Source: Punica granatum
Lineage: Eukaryota; Streptophyta; Magnoliopsida; Myrtales; Lythraceae
NCBI RefSeq assembly: GCF_007655135.1
Contig: NC_045128.1
Location: 11,470,001 to 11,534,000, forward strand
Direction: 5' to 3'
Length of the DNA stretch: 64,000 nt
Each line of letters opens with the position of its first letter. Position 1 is the first letter of the stretch. The notes under the pieces are model-generated. The model was not told where the DNA came from, made no database searches, and saw only the letters and a list, made by a program, of their open reading frames with translations. Below, in pieces: positions 21,952 to 33,066 of this stretch. A program made the translations under genes and the position numbers.

Positions 21952-24686
21952 ATGGGCTCGCTGTTTAGATATCAAACTGTTTTCCAGAAGAGAAATCGGA
22001 GATGGCTATTAGCTGTTGTTGCGGTTGCATCGACCCACTTAATGCTCCAGTCCCTGCTGCTTCCTTATGGCAATGCTCTTCGTTCGCTATTACCTGATCG
22101 CAAAGCTTCAGTTGAAGAAGATGGGAGCTTCTTTCCTGGGATTTCTTCTTCTTCGAAATCCTCGGTGGCTCGCAATCCTCTTACAGTAGTAAATGCTTCG
22201 GAACCAACTAAGGCTTTCGTCTTAGTTGGGACTGCAAAAGGCTCTGGTGATCTTAATGCGGGAGATGGCCATCATAGTACCATCGAACTTAATGCTGATG
22301 ATAAGTCCAATAATGTGTCTTCTTTGTCCGGGTTTACAGACAGTGTCGAATCGCTGGCTATGGGAGGCCAAGGTGGTAATCTTGTCCCTGAAATGGGTGG
22401 AGATATCGCTTTGCTGCAGACTCTGGTTAGAAATGAGAGTCTGCTATCAGATGGTTCCGCTGCAATCGATTCTCCAGTTGTAACTTCTCCGTCTAACATC
22501 AGTTTTGTTGAAGACCCAAAGTTAAATGAGATGGGTTCTGTTGGTTCCTCAAATGCTTCAGAGAGTGCTATAACTGCTTCCAAGAATGAATTATTGGTAA
22601 TAAGTTCTCCTGGAAAGAAGAAGATGCGGTGTGATATGCCACCCAAATCAGTTACTACAATTGAGCAGATGGAACGCATATATGTACGAAACCGAGCTTC
22701 TTCGCGATCTATGGTATGAACCTTTATAGTCACAATACTAAGTTGTCCTAGCAATACAGTAGATTTTGCAGGAGATGTAACTAATTTCATGTTTCTAGAG
22801 ACCAAGATGGTCCTCAGTGAGGGACAAGGAACTCTTGGCTGCGAGGAAGGAAATTGAGAATGCTCCAATTGCTGTTGGAGATCAAGAACTCTATGCCTCG
22901 CTATATCGAAACATTTCCATGTTTAAAAGGTAAAGCAAAACTTGATCATATTGGACATCAATATGATTACTTTGCACTTCATGGCACAATCAACATTTCT
23001 TGTAATTTACAAATTCAACCTTGTTTTGTCTTGTTCTCTCATTTATTGAAATAATGGATAATGGAAAAGTGAAAATTTCTCTAGTTTTCATGAATGCAGT
23101 CTTCAGCGAAAATGAGTTCTGATGATTCATGTGACCATGCTTTTGCAGGAGCTATGAACTTATGGAACGCATACTCAGAGTCTACGTATATAAGGAAGGG
23201 CAGAAACCCGTGTTCCATCAAGCGATACTCAAGGGATTATATGCCTCTGAGGGGTGGTTTATGAAGCTAATGGAGGGGAACAAGCAGTTTGTCGTAAAAG
23301 ACCCTCGAAGGGCTCACCTATTTTACATGCCATTCAGCTCCCGAATGTTGGAGTATAAAGTGTATGTCCGGAACTCTCACAATCGAACAAACTTGCGTGA
23401 ATACTTGAAGCAGTACACTGATATGATATCAAGAAAATATCCGTTTTTCAACCGAACAGGTGGATCCGATCACTTTCTGGTTGCATGCCATGACTGGGTA
23501 TGCTATTTCTTCCTCCCTGCCTTTTTTCCTTTTCTTTTCGATATTTTGAAGTGGAGTAAGTTGGTCTATGTTTTAAAGGAGGCTAGAAGTTTCTTTTTAG
23601 GTGGGTAAACAAGCTTACCTCTTTTTGTGGCTCTCCTGCAATACACCGGCATGCTTGGAAAATTAGTCGTGCAGTTTGCATTCTCCTCTGTTTGCTATAT
23701 TCTCATAATAGATTGGTTGCATTCTTACTGCTGCTTGATTTGTCTACCTGCTCTCTTCACTCTTTAATCAATTTACGTTTTAAAAGTTAATTATTTTGGA
23801 GAATCATTACGGTTTTCTGTTTTATTACATGATTGAAAATTTTCAAAAATAGAGACAGTTTTCATGCTATTGTTTGAAAAGATAAGTCATCTTTCTCCTT
23901 TTTTAAGAAATAATAATTTAAGAAAGAAAACCAAACAGTCTCCAGATTTGCACTATCAAAAAGATACTGATTTTTGAAGTTCCAAATGCATCTTGACTTG
24001 ATCAATCTCATACTCAGGCTCCTTACGAGACGAGGCACCACATGGAGCGATGCATCAAGGCCCTCTGCAACGCTGACGTGACCCAAGGATTCAAAATCGG
24101 GCGTGACGTCTCTCTCCCTGAGACATACGTCCGATCTGCAAGAAATCCACTCAGAGATCTTGGAGGCAAACCTCCTTCTAAGAGGCACATCCTCGCTTTC
24201 TACGCGGGTAATTTGCACGGTTATTTCCGTCCGATCCTGCTCAAGCATTGGAAGGACAAGGACCCCGACATGAAGATCTTCGGCCCGATGCCCCCTGGAG
24301 TTGCAAGCAAAATGAACTACATCCAACATATGAAGAGCAGCAAGTATTGCATCTGCCCCAAGGGGTATGAGGTAAACAGCCCAAGGGTGGTCGAGGCCAT
24401 ATTTTATGAATGTGTCCCTGTGGTAATTTCCGATAATTTTGTCCCACCGTTCTTTGAGGTTCTTGATTGGAGCGCATTCTCTGTAATTCTGGCGGAGAAG
24501 GAGATCCCTAACTTGAAGACAATTCTGGCATCCATTCCTGAAGAAAAGTACAGGGAGATGCAGCTCCGGGTTAGGAAGGTCCAACAGCATTTCCTCTGGC
24601 ATGCGAAGCCCGTGAAGTACGACCTCTTCTATATGACCCTTCATTCGATTTGGTATAACCGAGTGTTTCAGGTAAAGCCAAGATGA
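21952..24686 (+). CDS. GT47 / exostosin-family glycosyltransferase (type II Golgi membrane protein)
   Basis: Four coding exons are inferred: 21952-22713, 22799-22929, 23149-23497 and 24018-24686. All introns are GT-AG and phases close to 636 residues. ATG at 21952 is the first Met; upstream has TTG only. Residues 1-19 are basic, about 20-42 form one membrane anchor (WLLAVVAVASTHLMLQ), and a Ser/Asn-rich stem follows to about 225. Exon 3 has RPRWSSVRDKELLAARKEIE, typical of one plant exostosin-like clade. The catalytic exostosin domain spans about 300-590: RVYVYKEGQKPVFHQ, YMPFSSRMLE, GGSDHFLVACHDW, RHILAFYAGNLHGYFRP, KYCICPKGYEVNSPRVVEAI and CVPVVISDNFVPPFFEVLDW. Members add sugars to cell-wall polysaccharides or glycoproteins; the exact substrate cannot be told. 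No breaks seen. Confidence 0.93.
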
Positions 24687-24830
24687 TGTAAAAGGTGCTT
24701 GTGATTGTCTCTAATCAGTTGTATGTAAATGTTTTGTGATCTGTACATATTTCTTTGTACGATCTTCTTGCGAAAGAAATCCGGAATAAGAAAGATTTTG
24801 TACTGAAATTCTTCCTGTCAATTTACGGAA
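24687..24830 (+). terminator. 3' UTR and probable polyadenylation region of the GT47 gene
   Basis: Follows the TGA at 24684-24686. TTGTATGTAAATG and TTTTGTACTG elements and an AATAAG signal (24785-24790) are present, fitting a plant near-upstream polyadenylation region around 24800. Confidence 0.45.
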
Positions 24831-25020
24831 TCATTGTTGAGTGAAGCTTGGTGTGTTATGCTTCCTATGGTGGTGTGTGGCAAAGCACTAATTGAATGCT
24901 AAAATTAAAATCTTAAACACTTAATTGATTTAAGCTTGTTTGGTAAATGTTCTAATTTTTTCTTTTTTATGAACTTGGGGCTCAAGCCAAAATTAAGAAA
25001 AGTTAAACAATACAAAGCAC

Positions 25021-26113
25021 GTGTTTGTTTGGACTTAAATTAAGTACTCAAAATTAAGTGTTGAAAATTTAATCACCTAAGAGAATAAGTACTTCATTGA
25101 TTAAGTCAAAATTATTTGGTAAAATAGTGTTGAAATTGTGTAGTTTTCAAGAGTTATTATATTTATATCATAGCCCAATATTTACTCTTTTTACACTTTG
25201 ACCCTAGATTTTTTTTATTTCAATTACTAAAAAATAAAAAATGAAAAAAAAGGGGAGAACATAGTGAGATTGGAGAGGGAAGGGCAGTGGTGGCTTTGGT
25301 CCCGGCTACCACCGTCCAAGGCAAAGCCGTTGACGACAAAAGTAAAAAATGAGAAAAGAATGAGAGCATATTGAGATCAAAGGGGGAAGGGGTTGTGCGA
25401 TCTATGAGAAGGGGCGGTGGTGACCTCCACTGCCACGAATGAGGTCGTCGGCGACCTTGCTTGTGGTTCCGAGTAGTGGCGGTTCCCATCTCTGTTGCCA
25501 CCGCCCTTTCCCATAGATCACACAGCCCCTCGCTCTCTAACTTTCTGCGAGAAAGTCATAAAAATGGACTAAACTACAATTATAGAATAATTCAAGAGCA
25601 CCCTGCAAATATGATAAAATGGCCAGCAAAAATCTAATGAATGATGAAGCACGTAATTGATAACTACTTAATCAAATAAGTGATTAAAAGTTAGTTACAA
25701 GTTAATTATAATGGAAAATTGATGGGAGAAAGAGGAAAAGAGAAAGGCTGAGGGTTCAATCTACTTAATCATTGAATCAAAATCTACTTAATGAGTGAGT
25801 AATAAAAATTGGCTTAATCATTAAGTAATTTTTGACTCAATGATTTAGTAAATTGAACCCTCACCTTTCCTCTTTTCCTCTTTCTTCCATTTATTTTTCA
25901 TTATAACTAACTTGTTTTTAATTTAAAAGCACTTATTTGATTAAGTAATTATCAAACACATGCTAGGTAATCGCAAATCTACTTAGTGATAAAGTGCTCT
26001 CTTTACTGCTTCATTAAATTAAATCACTTTTTATTTTGCATTATCAAATCAGCTAAATAAAATTAAGTGCCGGATGTTTCATTTCAGCACTTAATTTTTG
26101 TGATCAAACACAA
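25021..26113. mobile_element. hAT-like non-autonomous element with nested MITE
   Basis: Left end GTGTTTGTTTGGACTTAAATT and right end, reversed, GTTGTGTTTGATCACAAAAATT share GTGTTTG and a following AATTAAGTGCTG / AATTAAGTGTTG block. The interior includes a GC-rich island (25255-25560) and the hairpin at 25652-25965. The same kind of ends occur at 54981-55290. No exact eight-base duplication was found, so the outer boundary is approximate. Confidence 0.55.
25652..25965. mobile_element. Foldback MITE (GATAAYTACTTAATCAAATAAGTG ends)
   Basis: The left arm GATAACTACTTAATCAAATA and the reversed right arm GATAATTACTTAATCAAATA continue as an inverted pair of about 150 bp. Shared blocks include AGAAAGAGGAAAAGAG and GAGGGTTCAAT. 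Related copies are at 54190-54980 (split by a Helitron) and 54981-55290. Confidence 0.7.
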
Positions 26114-26526
26114 CCAAAATCGGGGAATAATGACTTAAGACCATCTCAAGCAGTCCAAGGACGCTCGTCTTTACTACCACGTGGTAGCGCATGAGACATG
26201 CGCGGCCGTTGGAGATGGCTCCACGCGTGGAGCCGTGTCTTTGTGCAGAGAGACTCGTCTCTCTGCACAGATACGAATTATTTTCTGCTGCATGGCAGCA
26301 TTGGAACCTACACGGCAACCTCAATATTCTTTTTATTTTTATTTTTTAAAAAAATCTGTTGGCTCCAACAGCTGGATTTTTGGCCGTTGGCCTATAAAAA
26401 ATTAATATATACATTTTTAAAATTTTCAAAATAGCACTATAAATACCCCTTTGAACTAAATTTAAATTTCACTCCAAATTAACACTTTATCTTCTTCTTC
26501 TCATTCTTCTTCTTCGACCTGAAAAA

Positions 26527-28443
26527 ATGTTGAATCCAAATCAAATTTCCCGAAATCCGATCGCTCCTGGATTTTATATGCAAAATCCGAAACTCCCCAA
26601 ATCCTAATTCCCAAAATCCATATTTTAAGATCCAAAATTTGTATAAGATGAAAATCGATTAATATGAATCAATTTCCATACAAATGAGGAATACTCAGAA
26701 AATTACAATTTCGACCGAACGAGTAAAAGTCCAATAAACGCTATAGGTCCACCGCCATTCTGACTTGTAAAACATCGAGAGAATATATTTGGCGGTGAGC
26801 TTGACACCCAGAGAATAACAACAACATAAACTAGCCAGATCATGACACTGGTTCAGTAATATCGTAAGAATATCATTGAGATCTCCAGAACTCAGATTAT
26901 CCATGTGCCCATTTCCAGCTCCCGACCACAGTGGTGGCTCCACACTGCCAGCCTCTTTGCTCCAGGTAGCTCTTTTTATAGCTTAGCTTAAGGGCGCAAG
27001 GGCGCTACAAGACTCACCAATTTCCATCAATCTCAATCCACATCTCAAAATCTCACTAACTCATTCACAAATATCGTAATCCATCGTAAAAAATACATGC
27101 ATGATTCGAAACATTAACATGATTATGACAATACAGTTATAATAAACCGATTATAATCACGATAAAAATAATAGGTTAGGAATAGATTACTCACATTGAC
27201 AAGCCCTAATACTCCGAAACATCGAAAAACACTCGAATTTCTAATTTTCTATAATAATAATAATATTTTTTTCCCACTCAAATCTCTATGCTCTTCTCCA
27301 TCCCTCGACCTCTCTCTCAATTTTTAAGAATGGCTTGAAATGAATGAACGAACGAATGAGGTCAACATAAAGTGCACAAAAGTATGGCGGTGAAATATGC
27401 TGATGAGGTGATGATTTTAAAAGCAATATCGACACCTGTAAAGTTAAAATTCAAGTCTATCTTATTAATCTTAATTATAATACAAACTAATTTTTTTATA
27501 TTGACATCTATAATAAATTCATACGTGTACAAATAATATTTTTCATGAAACAATATCTTTACAAAGTCATATGATATAAGGAAATTTGGGATGTTACACC
27601 TATGTTCCCAACTTTCGAAATCCATATTATGGACATGCGGGTTCACCCTCCCAATTTATGAGTGGTCCTTCTTCGGCATTTGGAAGTGGTAATGCTGAGT
27701 CTGATAAATCCTCGTGACATTGACACTGACATTGAATTCACCATTCACTGAATTTTCAAGTAGCTGCCTAAAGGGTATCGATCTCAATGAAGACGATGTT
27801 CAAGATGAAGGGACAGTTGGCCGCTTTGGTGGTAAATGGCAGTGGGAAGATGATCAACTGCTAAATAAATATGTGGCTAAATGTTGGGAAAAGATCCCGT
27901 GGTCGGCGACGATCGACACGGTAATACATTCTAGGACAAAATCCACACTTTTGCATCGAAACAAACACAGCCTTCAGCCAAAAACCAATCACCGCCTTGA
28001 AGCAGAGATGGTGTAAGATGAACAAGGAGTGCACGAGTTTTCACGGATTCTATGAAGCTGCTGCCCATCATCATCCTAGCGGATCGAATCAAGACCAGGT
28101 ATTGGAGATGGCGTATTCACTATATCACAAAAAGCACAAGGTAAAATTCACCATGGAGTTAGCTTGGAATATACTCCGTAGGGAACCAAAATGGAGAAGT
28201 CTTCACAGTGCTAGTACGGTCGGAGGTGTGGATTCGTAGATTATGAAAGAAAAGGAATTCAAACTCAGTAAGGAGGAAATTGCGGTGAAGAATAGGTTGG
28301 CGGATCAGAAGGATAAAGAGGCAGAGCATAAGGAAAGGGAATTGGCCTTGCAAATCCTTAGTACATACACGACTGGATATCCATTGGCAAGACTTGCCAG
28401 TCATGAGAAGATGCTCGCGCAAGTTCTAGCAAAGTACTTATAA
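26527..28443 (+). pseudogene. Harbinger accessory protein (ORF1), split by a solo LTR and broken
   Basis: ATG at 26527 gives MLNPNQISRNPIAPGFY, the Asn/Pro-rich N terminus common in plant Harbinger ORF1 proteins. After the LTR the same style resumes with NFRNPYYGHAGSPSQFMSG (about 27608 on). The SANT/Myb-like part starts RFGGKWQWEDDQLLNKYV (27810-27870). A frameshift near 28000 leads to the second half (FHGFYEAAAHHHPSGSNQDQ, AWNILRREPKW). A stop at 28238-28240 precedes the C-terminal charged coiled-coil segment (EFKLSKEEIAVKNRLADQ), which ends at 28443. It is non-functional. Confidence 0.8.
26640..27598 (-). mobile_element. Solo LTR, same family as 17435-18414
   Basis: On the minus strand it begins TGTAACATCCCAAATTTCC (at 27598) and ends near TCATCTTATACA (26640). 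Internal blocks match the LTR at 17435-18414: GGCTCCACACTGCCAG versus CTGCCAGTGTGGAGCC, AGCTTGAC / GTCAAGCTCAC, and CCACCGCCATTCTGAC / AAAATGGCGGTGG. No five-base target duplication is visible (flanks AAATT and CCTAT), so one end may be eroded. Confidence 0.72.
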
Positions 28444-28770
28444 TTGTAGGTTTCAACTTGAGCTTTGCACTTTTAATCTCATGTTTCAACTTTATCTATG
28501 CACTTGTAATTTATGTTTCTAATCTTAATGATGTAATAAATTTTAAATTGACTATCATGTCTTATTGAAAGTTATTAATTAATCTAAATTTTAAAAACTA
28601 GATGTTGGAAAATAACCGTTTGAAAGTAGCTATTGAAAACTAGCCGTTGGAAAATAGTTGTTTCAATCCATTATAAAATGCTTTCAATCTCATATGCACT
28701 CACTCACATCCTCTCATTTGCACTAATTCACATCCTCTCAAAACACTTATCCAACATCCACCATCTAAAT

Positions 28771-30559
28771 ATGGTCGGAAACCATGATCAACCAACAACT
28801 TCTCTTGGGATCCCTTGGATTGGATGGAACAGTTGTTGCTCAATGAAACAGAAGAGCGTTGCCCTTGAACTTCTTAAGGAGATCCAGCAGGGGAAATTTG
28901 GGGAGAGCTCTTCCTCCAAACCTTGTAAGAGGACAACAAACATTGATTGTGTTGCAGGACACCAACGCCTTCTAAGGGACTATTTCACTGAGGAGCCGGT
29001 GTACCCTCCTGAGACATCCCTAAGAAGATTACGATGTGACTGTTAGGAAAAATTCATGGGCTTCCTTCGGACTCAGGTCTATCCGTAACCCAAAAGTTTA
29101 AGTTAATGGGTTGCTAGACCATTATCTTTTATAAACTATGGATTTCCTCTTAACTTTTCCATATGGAATTACCTGCAATACCTACCTTCACCATTCTCCA
29201 TATAGGAGAGAAACCATCCCAATAAATTCTCCCCATTTTTGACTATGTGGAGGACTTCGAGTTGGGCTTTCACTTCCGGACTTAGATACCAATTGTTAAG
29301 CCCTTCAATAGCCATGAGTTCCACACTCGGGCCTTGGTGTGATGTGGGTTTCCACGCATAGCGTGTGCACTTTCCCAGGATCGTTACCTTGGGCTCTGAT
29401 ACCACTTGTTAGGAAAAATACACGGGCTTACTTAGGACTCGGATCTATCCGCAACCCAAAAGCTTAAACTAATGGATTGCTATACCATTGTCTCTTATAA
29501 ACCTATGGGTTTCCTCTTAACTTTTTCATGTGGGACTACCTCTAATGCCTACCCTCACCATTCTCCATATATGAGAGAAACCGTCCCAACAACGACAGCA
29601 TGTGTTCTTTCGCATTGTCGATAGCCTCTTAAATCTTGATTCATATTTCCAACAGAAATTCGATGCAACACGCAATGCGGGCTTATCCCTATTGCAAAAA
29701 TGCATGGCAGCCATGTGTATGTTGGCATACAGAGTAGCAACAAACTTGAATGACGAATATCTTCGTATAAGGGAGAGCACCGTAATTGAATGCTTGGAAA
29801 AGTTCATCTGAGGCATCCTCTCTGTTTTCGTGAGCTAATACTTGCAAAGGCCAAATGTAGATGATGTCCAACACCTACTACAAATAGGGGAGGCCCGCTG
29901 CTTCCCCGATATGATGGGCAACATCGATTGCATGCATTGGAAGTGAAAAAAAATGCCCTAAAGCTTGGCACGGTATTTCCGAGGTCTCTATGGGACTCTA
30001 ACCTTAATATTTGAAGCAGTAACTTCACATGACCTCTGGATATGACATTCATTCTTTGGAGTGGCCGCGTCGAGTAACGACATCAATGTTTTTAGACCGG
30101 TCATTGGTCTTCGATGATGTGTGTGAAGGTTGAGCTCTAGAGGTAAATTACACATTCAAGGACAATAGGGAGAGAAGAGATAGTTGTTGCCAAATATCAA
30201 GAAGGAGCACGAAAAGACATGGAGCGTGCATTCAGAGTGTTACGGTCTCGCTTCGCGATTATATGTGGCCTTGTCGATCGTAGTACATGGAGAAGCTTGA
30301 AATGATTATGAGAGCTTGCATCATAATCCATAATATGATTATTGAGGATTAGAGGAACACGTATAATGTGAACTTCTCATACGATGAGGCGACCAACAGC
30401 TTACCATTACTGGAGCTAGGGGAGGAAACTTTTGCTCCATATGAGGAATATATCTTGAATCATATGAGACATCGGGATAGAGAAAAGCATCGACAACTAC
30501 AAGCGGACTTGGTGGAAAATATCTGGCAATTTCACAATAACCGCGAAATTAATCGTTAA
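28771..30559 (+). pseudogene. Harbinger-type DDE transposase, split by a TRIM and broken
   Basis: ATG at 28771 opens MVGNHDQPTTSLGIPWIGWN; the N-terminal part runs to CDC at about 29040, where a TRIM is inserted. The rest resumes at 29592 with FFRIVDSLLNLDSYFQQKFD, AGLSLLQKCMAAMCMLAYRV, MMGNIDCMHWK (first Asp), FFGVAASSNDINVF (second Asp) and KDMERAFRVLRSRFAII (third acidic residue). It ends with YEEYILNHMRHRDREKHRQ and a stop at 30557-30559. The DDE residues all survive, unlike copy 1, but stops and frameshifts separate them, so no whole protein can be made. Confidence 0.83.
29041..29591 (-). mobile_element. TRIM retrotransposon (551 bp, complete) inside the Harbinger transposase
   Basis: Two direct repeats, 29041-29224 and 29407-29591 (about 184 bp each), both start TGTTAGGAAAAAT on the + strand and end at CCATCCCAATA / CCGTCCCAACA. 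On the minus strand the LTR therefore reads TGTTGGGACGG...TTCCTAACA. Directly inside the 5' LTR is TGGTATCAGAGCCC (29390-29404, minus), the initiator-Met tRNA primer site. Inside the 3' LTR is a purine tract AAAAATGGGGAGAA. There is no coding capacity. The flanks GTGAC and ACGAC are an imperfect five-base duplication. Confidence 0.92.
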
Positions 30560-30950
30560 CTGGATATGAATGAGTCGAATTACTTATCCCTCGGTCTATA
30601 GTTGTTTGTCATTTTTTTTTGTTTGAACATCATGTAATTTTATTTTGTTATAATGAATTTTAATTAATATAATGAATTTTATTATTGTCAATTAATTTAA
30701 ATAGATTTTTAATTATGTTTAATTAATAATAATTAATGTTAATTATTAATAATAATTATATATGATATCGATATTCATTTAATTAATATAATATGTATGC
30801 GGGCCCTCATCAAAGACTTGAAAACAAGAATCTTGTTGGAGTCGGAATTCTATCTTTTTGTTGAATATATCTTTGAATTATATGGTGCTCATGTGACATA
30901 TTTGGGTATACTTTAGAGACTTGAAAGAGAGACTCTTGCTTGAGATGATC

Positions 30951-31699
30951 AAAATATTTAAATCTAAAAGACACTTACGAGGTCATTATGAATTTTTTTT
31001 AACTTATTTGGTCAATAATAATCAAGATAGCTTTATCATATTTGCATCAACATCCTCAAAGATTTTTTAATTGCGACATGGTACCATTATATATAGAAGT
31101 GATTACAGTTCCCTTTGTGGACCCTTGGGTGAGTAGGGTGGGTTTTCCCACTCGTAAGGACCCACCCTTCTCACTTCTTTTTTTTTAGTTTCCTTATTTA
31201 TTTAATTTATTTATAAATTTTTTTTATGCGCACCACTTGTTATTCGAAAGTTCAACAGTTACAATTAATTTAAGTTTGAGCGACGTGCTCACTAAAATTA
31301 AAGCTCTTCCGATAGTGGATTTTTCTAATCACTATAATCATAGATTTTTCTAATTGCGACACTCACACTCGAGATTTTACTTTAAGGGATCAAACTCGAA
31401 TCACCTAAAATAAACCTACATCGATAGAAAGTATTTTTCAACTTATCACCAATTTAAGTAGTCTCCTCGTATTTATGATGTAACAAATATTCTTATTTTT
31501 TCTAAAAATAATGTTATGTCATTTTGTTGACTAAGACTAATTTTCATTTAGGTGTTGACTGGATGATTGTGACTTCAGGATGCTTTTAATGAATAACGAA
31601 TTCCTATTACAAGTAAAATTCGTTCACTTAAAATTACGGTCAACTTAAGACTTATTATATTGCAATTATGATTTTCTAATTATAAATATTAAAATTCAA
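30951..31699. other. A+T-rich spacer
   Basis: No gene. A short GC-richer patch at 31110-31175 (GTGGACCCTTGGGTGAGTAG) and its reversed partner CTCGTAAGGACCCACCCTT form a small hairpin, possibly the core of a worn MITE. Confidence 0.4.
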
Positions 31700-31841
31700 A
31701 TTAAGATTAGTGAGAAGAAATGTTTAATCTTTTTTGTAGATACTATCATTAGTTTTAATTATACTTTATTTTTATTATTATACAAATTACTATAATAAAT
31801 AAAAAAATTAATGGAAATTTGTTGCGGCTCTTTCACCCTAG
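31700..31841 (+). repeat. Helitron 3' end, same family as 20126
   Basis: TTGTTGCGGCTCTTTCACCCTAG is followed by T (CTAG 31838-31841). The preceding 120 bases match those before 20126 (AGTTTTAATTATACTTTAT versus AGTTTCAATTATACATTAT, then ACTATAATAAAT versus ACTATAATGAAC). Confidence 0.55.
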
Positions 31842-32719
31842 TTTTCATTAAGAAGCAGTGGAGGCTGGAGAGAGAAACCAACTATCAGGGAGGATGGCAG
31901 TGACTTCAATGCGACCACCGACGCCTAATCTCATCGGCAACACAAGAGGTCACTGGGGATTTCGCTGGAATAGTGGTTATACTGACATCACAATGACCAC
32001 TCATATAACCTCACCCTTTAGTTAAGGGGAATTTCTAGCATGACTCTGTGTCATGTTAACTCTCCGTTTGAGAGCCGTAGAATGAAATAGTGGACACGGG
32101 GCCCACGCGGATCCTACAGTCTATATGCGGAGTTATCATGACACAAAAGTCATGATAGAAGCACCATTGTTTAAAATGACTAGCTTTGAACACTCACCAC
32201 TCTATTCTCGTCCTCCGTCTTCGATTTTCAAGGGACAAGGCACGACCCCAAGTATTTGTGTGACTCTGACGCCGACCACTGCTTAGGAGATGTCATCAAC
32301 AGCTCTGCTGCGGTCGTGCAATGTACCACACCACCCCCAACTCCTCCCCCCCCTCCCCAAACACGATCCCAAGTATTTGCCTGGATCCCCGCTGCTGCTT
32401 CCTTTCTAAGCCGTGCAATGCATTCTGTGTTCTATTGTTCTTTTTTTCAATAAAAAAATTAGAAATTATTTGTTATTCTTAAATTCGAAAAAGTCCAATA
32501 AAACATTTATATTGTGTCAAAAGTTGGAAATAAAAGAGTTTTTCTGGCCAAACTTAACAATTTCACCTTTTTCTATATTAGCTATCTTTCTACACCGAAC
32601 AAGACAAGACGTATAAATTGACATTATAATAAATATTATGATAACAATTTGATAAAATTCTAGAAAATAGTTTCACATATAAAAATATACATATATATGT
32701 TGATTAATTTTTTTAAAAA
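31842..32719. other. Spacer with a GC-rich island, no gene
   Basis: A GC-richer stretch at 31858-32000 and a C-rich run at 32328-32360 are present. An inverted pair around TCATGACACAAAGTC / CATGACTCTGTGTCAT (about 32040 and 32137) suggests a worn foldback. No coding evidence. Confidence 0.4.
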
Positions 32720-32911
32720 AAGATATTAATGTGGGTTAGTTTAAATGGTTCGGCGCTTGTTTCGCTTAAGTAAGGTCTCGGGTTCGAATCCTTATGAATG
32801 TAGAAAATCTACGCTGTGAGAGTTTTATTCCTTAGCGGGCCGTCTCAGCTCAACTATATTAGTCAGGGCCCAATTGACTTCCGGATACCAGGATTCACAC
32901 CGAAAAAGAAA
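32720..32911 (+). mobile_element. tRNA-derived SINE
   Basis: The 5' part is tRNA-like: TTAGTTTAAATGGTTCGGCG (A-box area) and GGTCTCGGGTTCGAATCC with a Pol III B box (32769-32786). The tRNA-unrelated body follows (GCGGGCCGTCTCAGCTCAAC, CCCAATTGACTTCCGGATAC), and it ends CACACCGAAAAAG. The layout matches plant Au-like SINEs. It is not a tRNA gene because no cloverleaf can be formed around the B box. Related minus-strand copies lie at 41884-42069 and 53819-53990. Confidence 0.82.
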
Positions 32912-33066
32912 GTGAGGAGGCACGAGGGTTTAAGGTGACTAGGTGAATAGTTCGCGCATATTCGTGGCTAGAGTTACTTGAAGAACAACCTAACTAATGA
33001 CTACTATAAAAAACGTCACAAATTGTGATAGTTTGATATGAGAATTAGAATCTATTTACATGGGTG

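Larger units (their letters stand above)
26139..30950 (+). mobile_element. PIF/Harbinger-like DNA transposon, copy 2, with two nested insertions
   Basis: Left end GACCATCTCAAGCAGTCC and right end, reversed, GATCATCTCAAGCAAGAG are inverted terminal repeats. Between them lie a broken SANT/Myb-like gene and a broken transposase in the same order as copy 1. A solo LTR (26640-27598, minus) and a TRIM (29041-29591, minus) interrupt it; removing both leaves about 3.3 kb, a normal Harbinger size. The expected three-base duplication is not clear (TAA left, AAA right). Confidence 0.85.

Noticed and set aside
22272..22868. Minus-strand open frame of 198 codons.
   Set aside because: Antisense to GT47 exons 1-2 of the coding part and crossing an intron; no domain.
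23862..24644. Long minus-strand open frame over the last GT47 exon.
   Set aside because: It is antisense to conserved exostosin sequence; codon pattern and motifs belong to the plus strand.
29169..29405. Minus-strand open frame of 78 codons inside the TRIM.
   Set aside because: It spans the primer site, internal part and LTR; TRIMs do not encode proteins and no domain is present.
32769..32786. GGGTTCGAATCC looks like a tRNA T-loop, suggesting a tRNA gene.
   Set aside because: No acceptor or anticodon stems fit around it, and the downstream body matches other SINE copies in the window.
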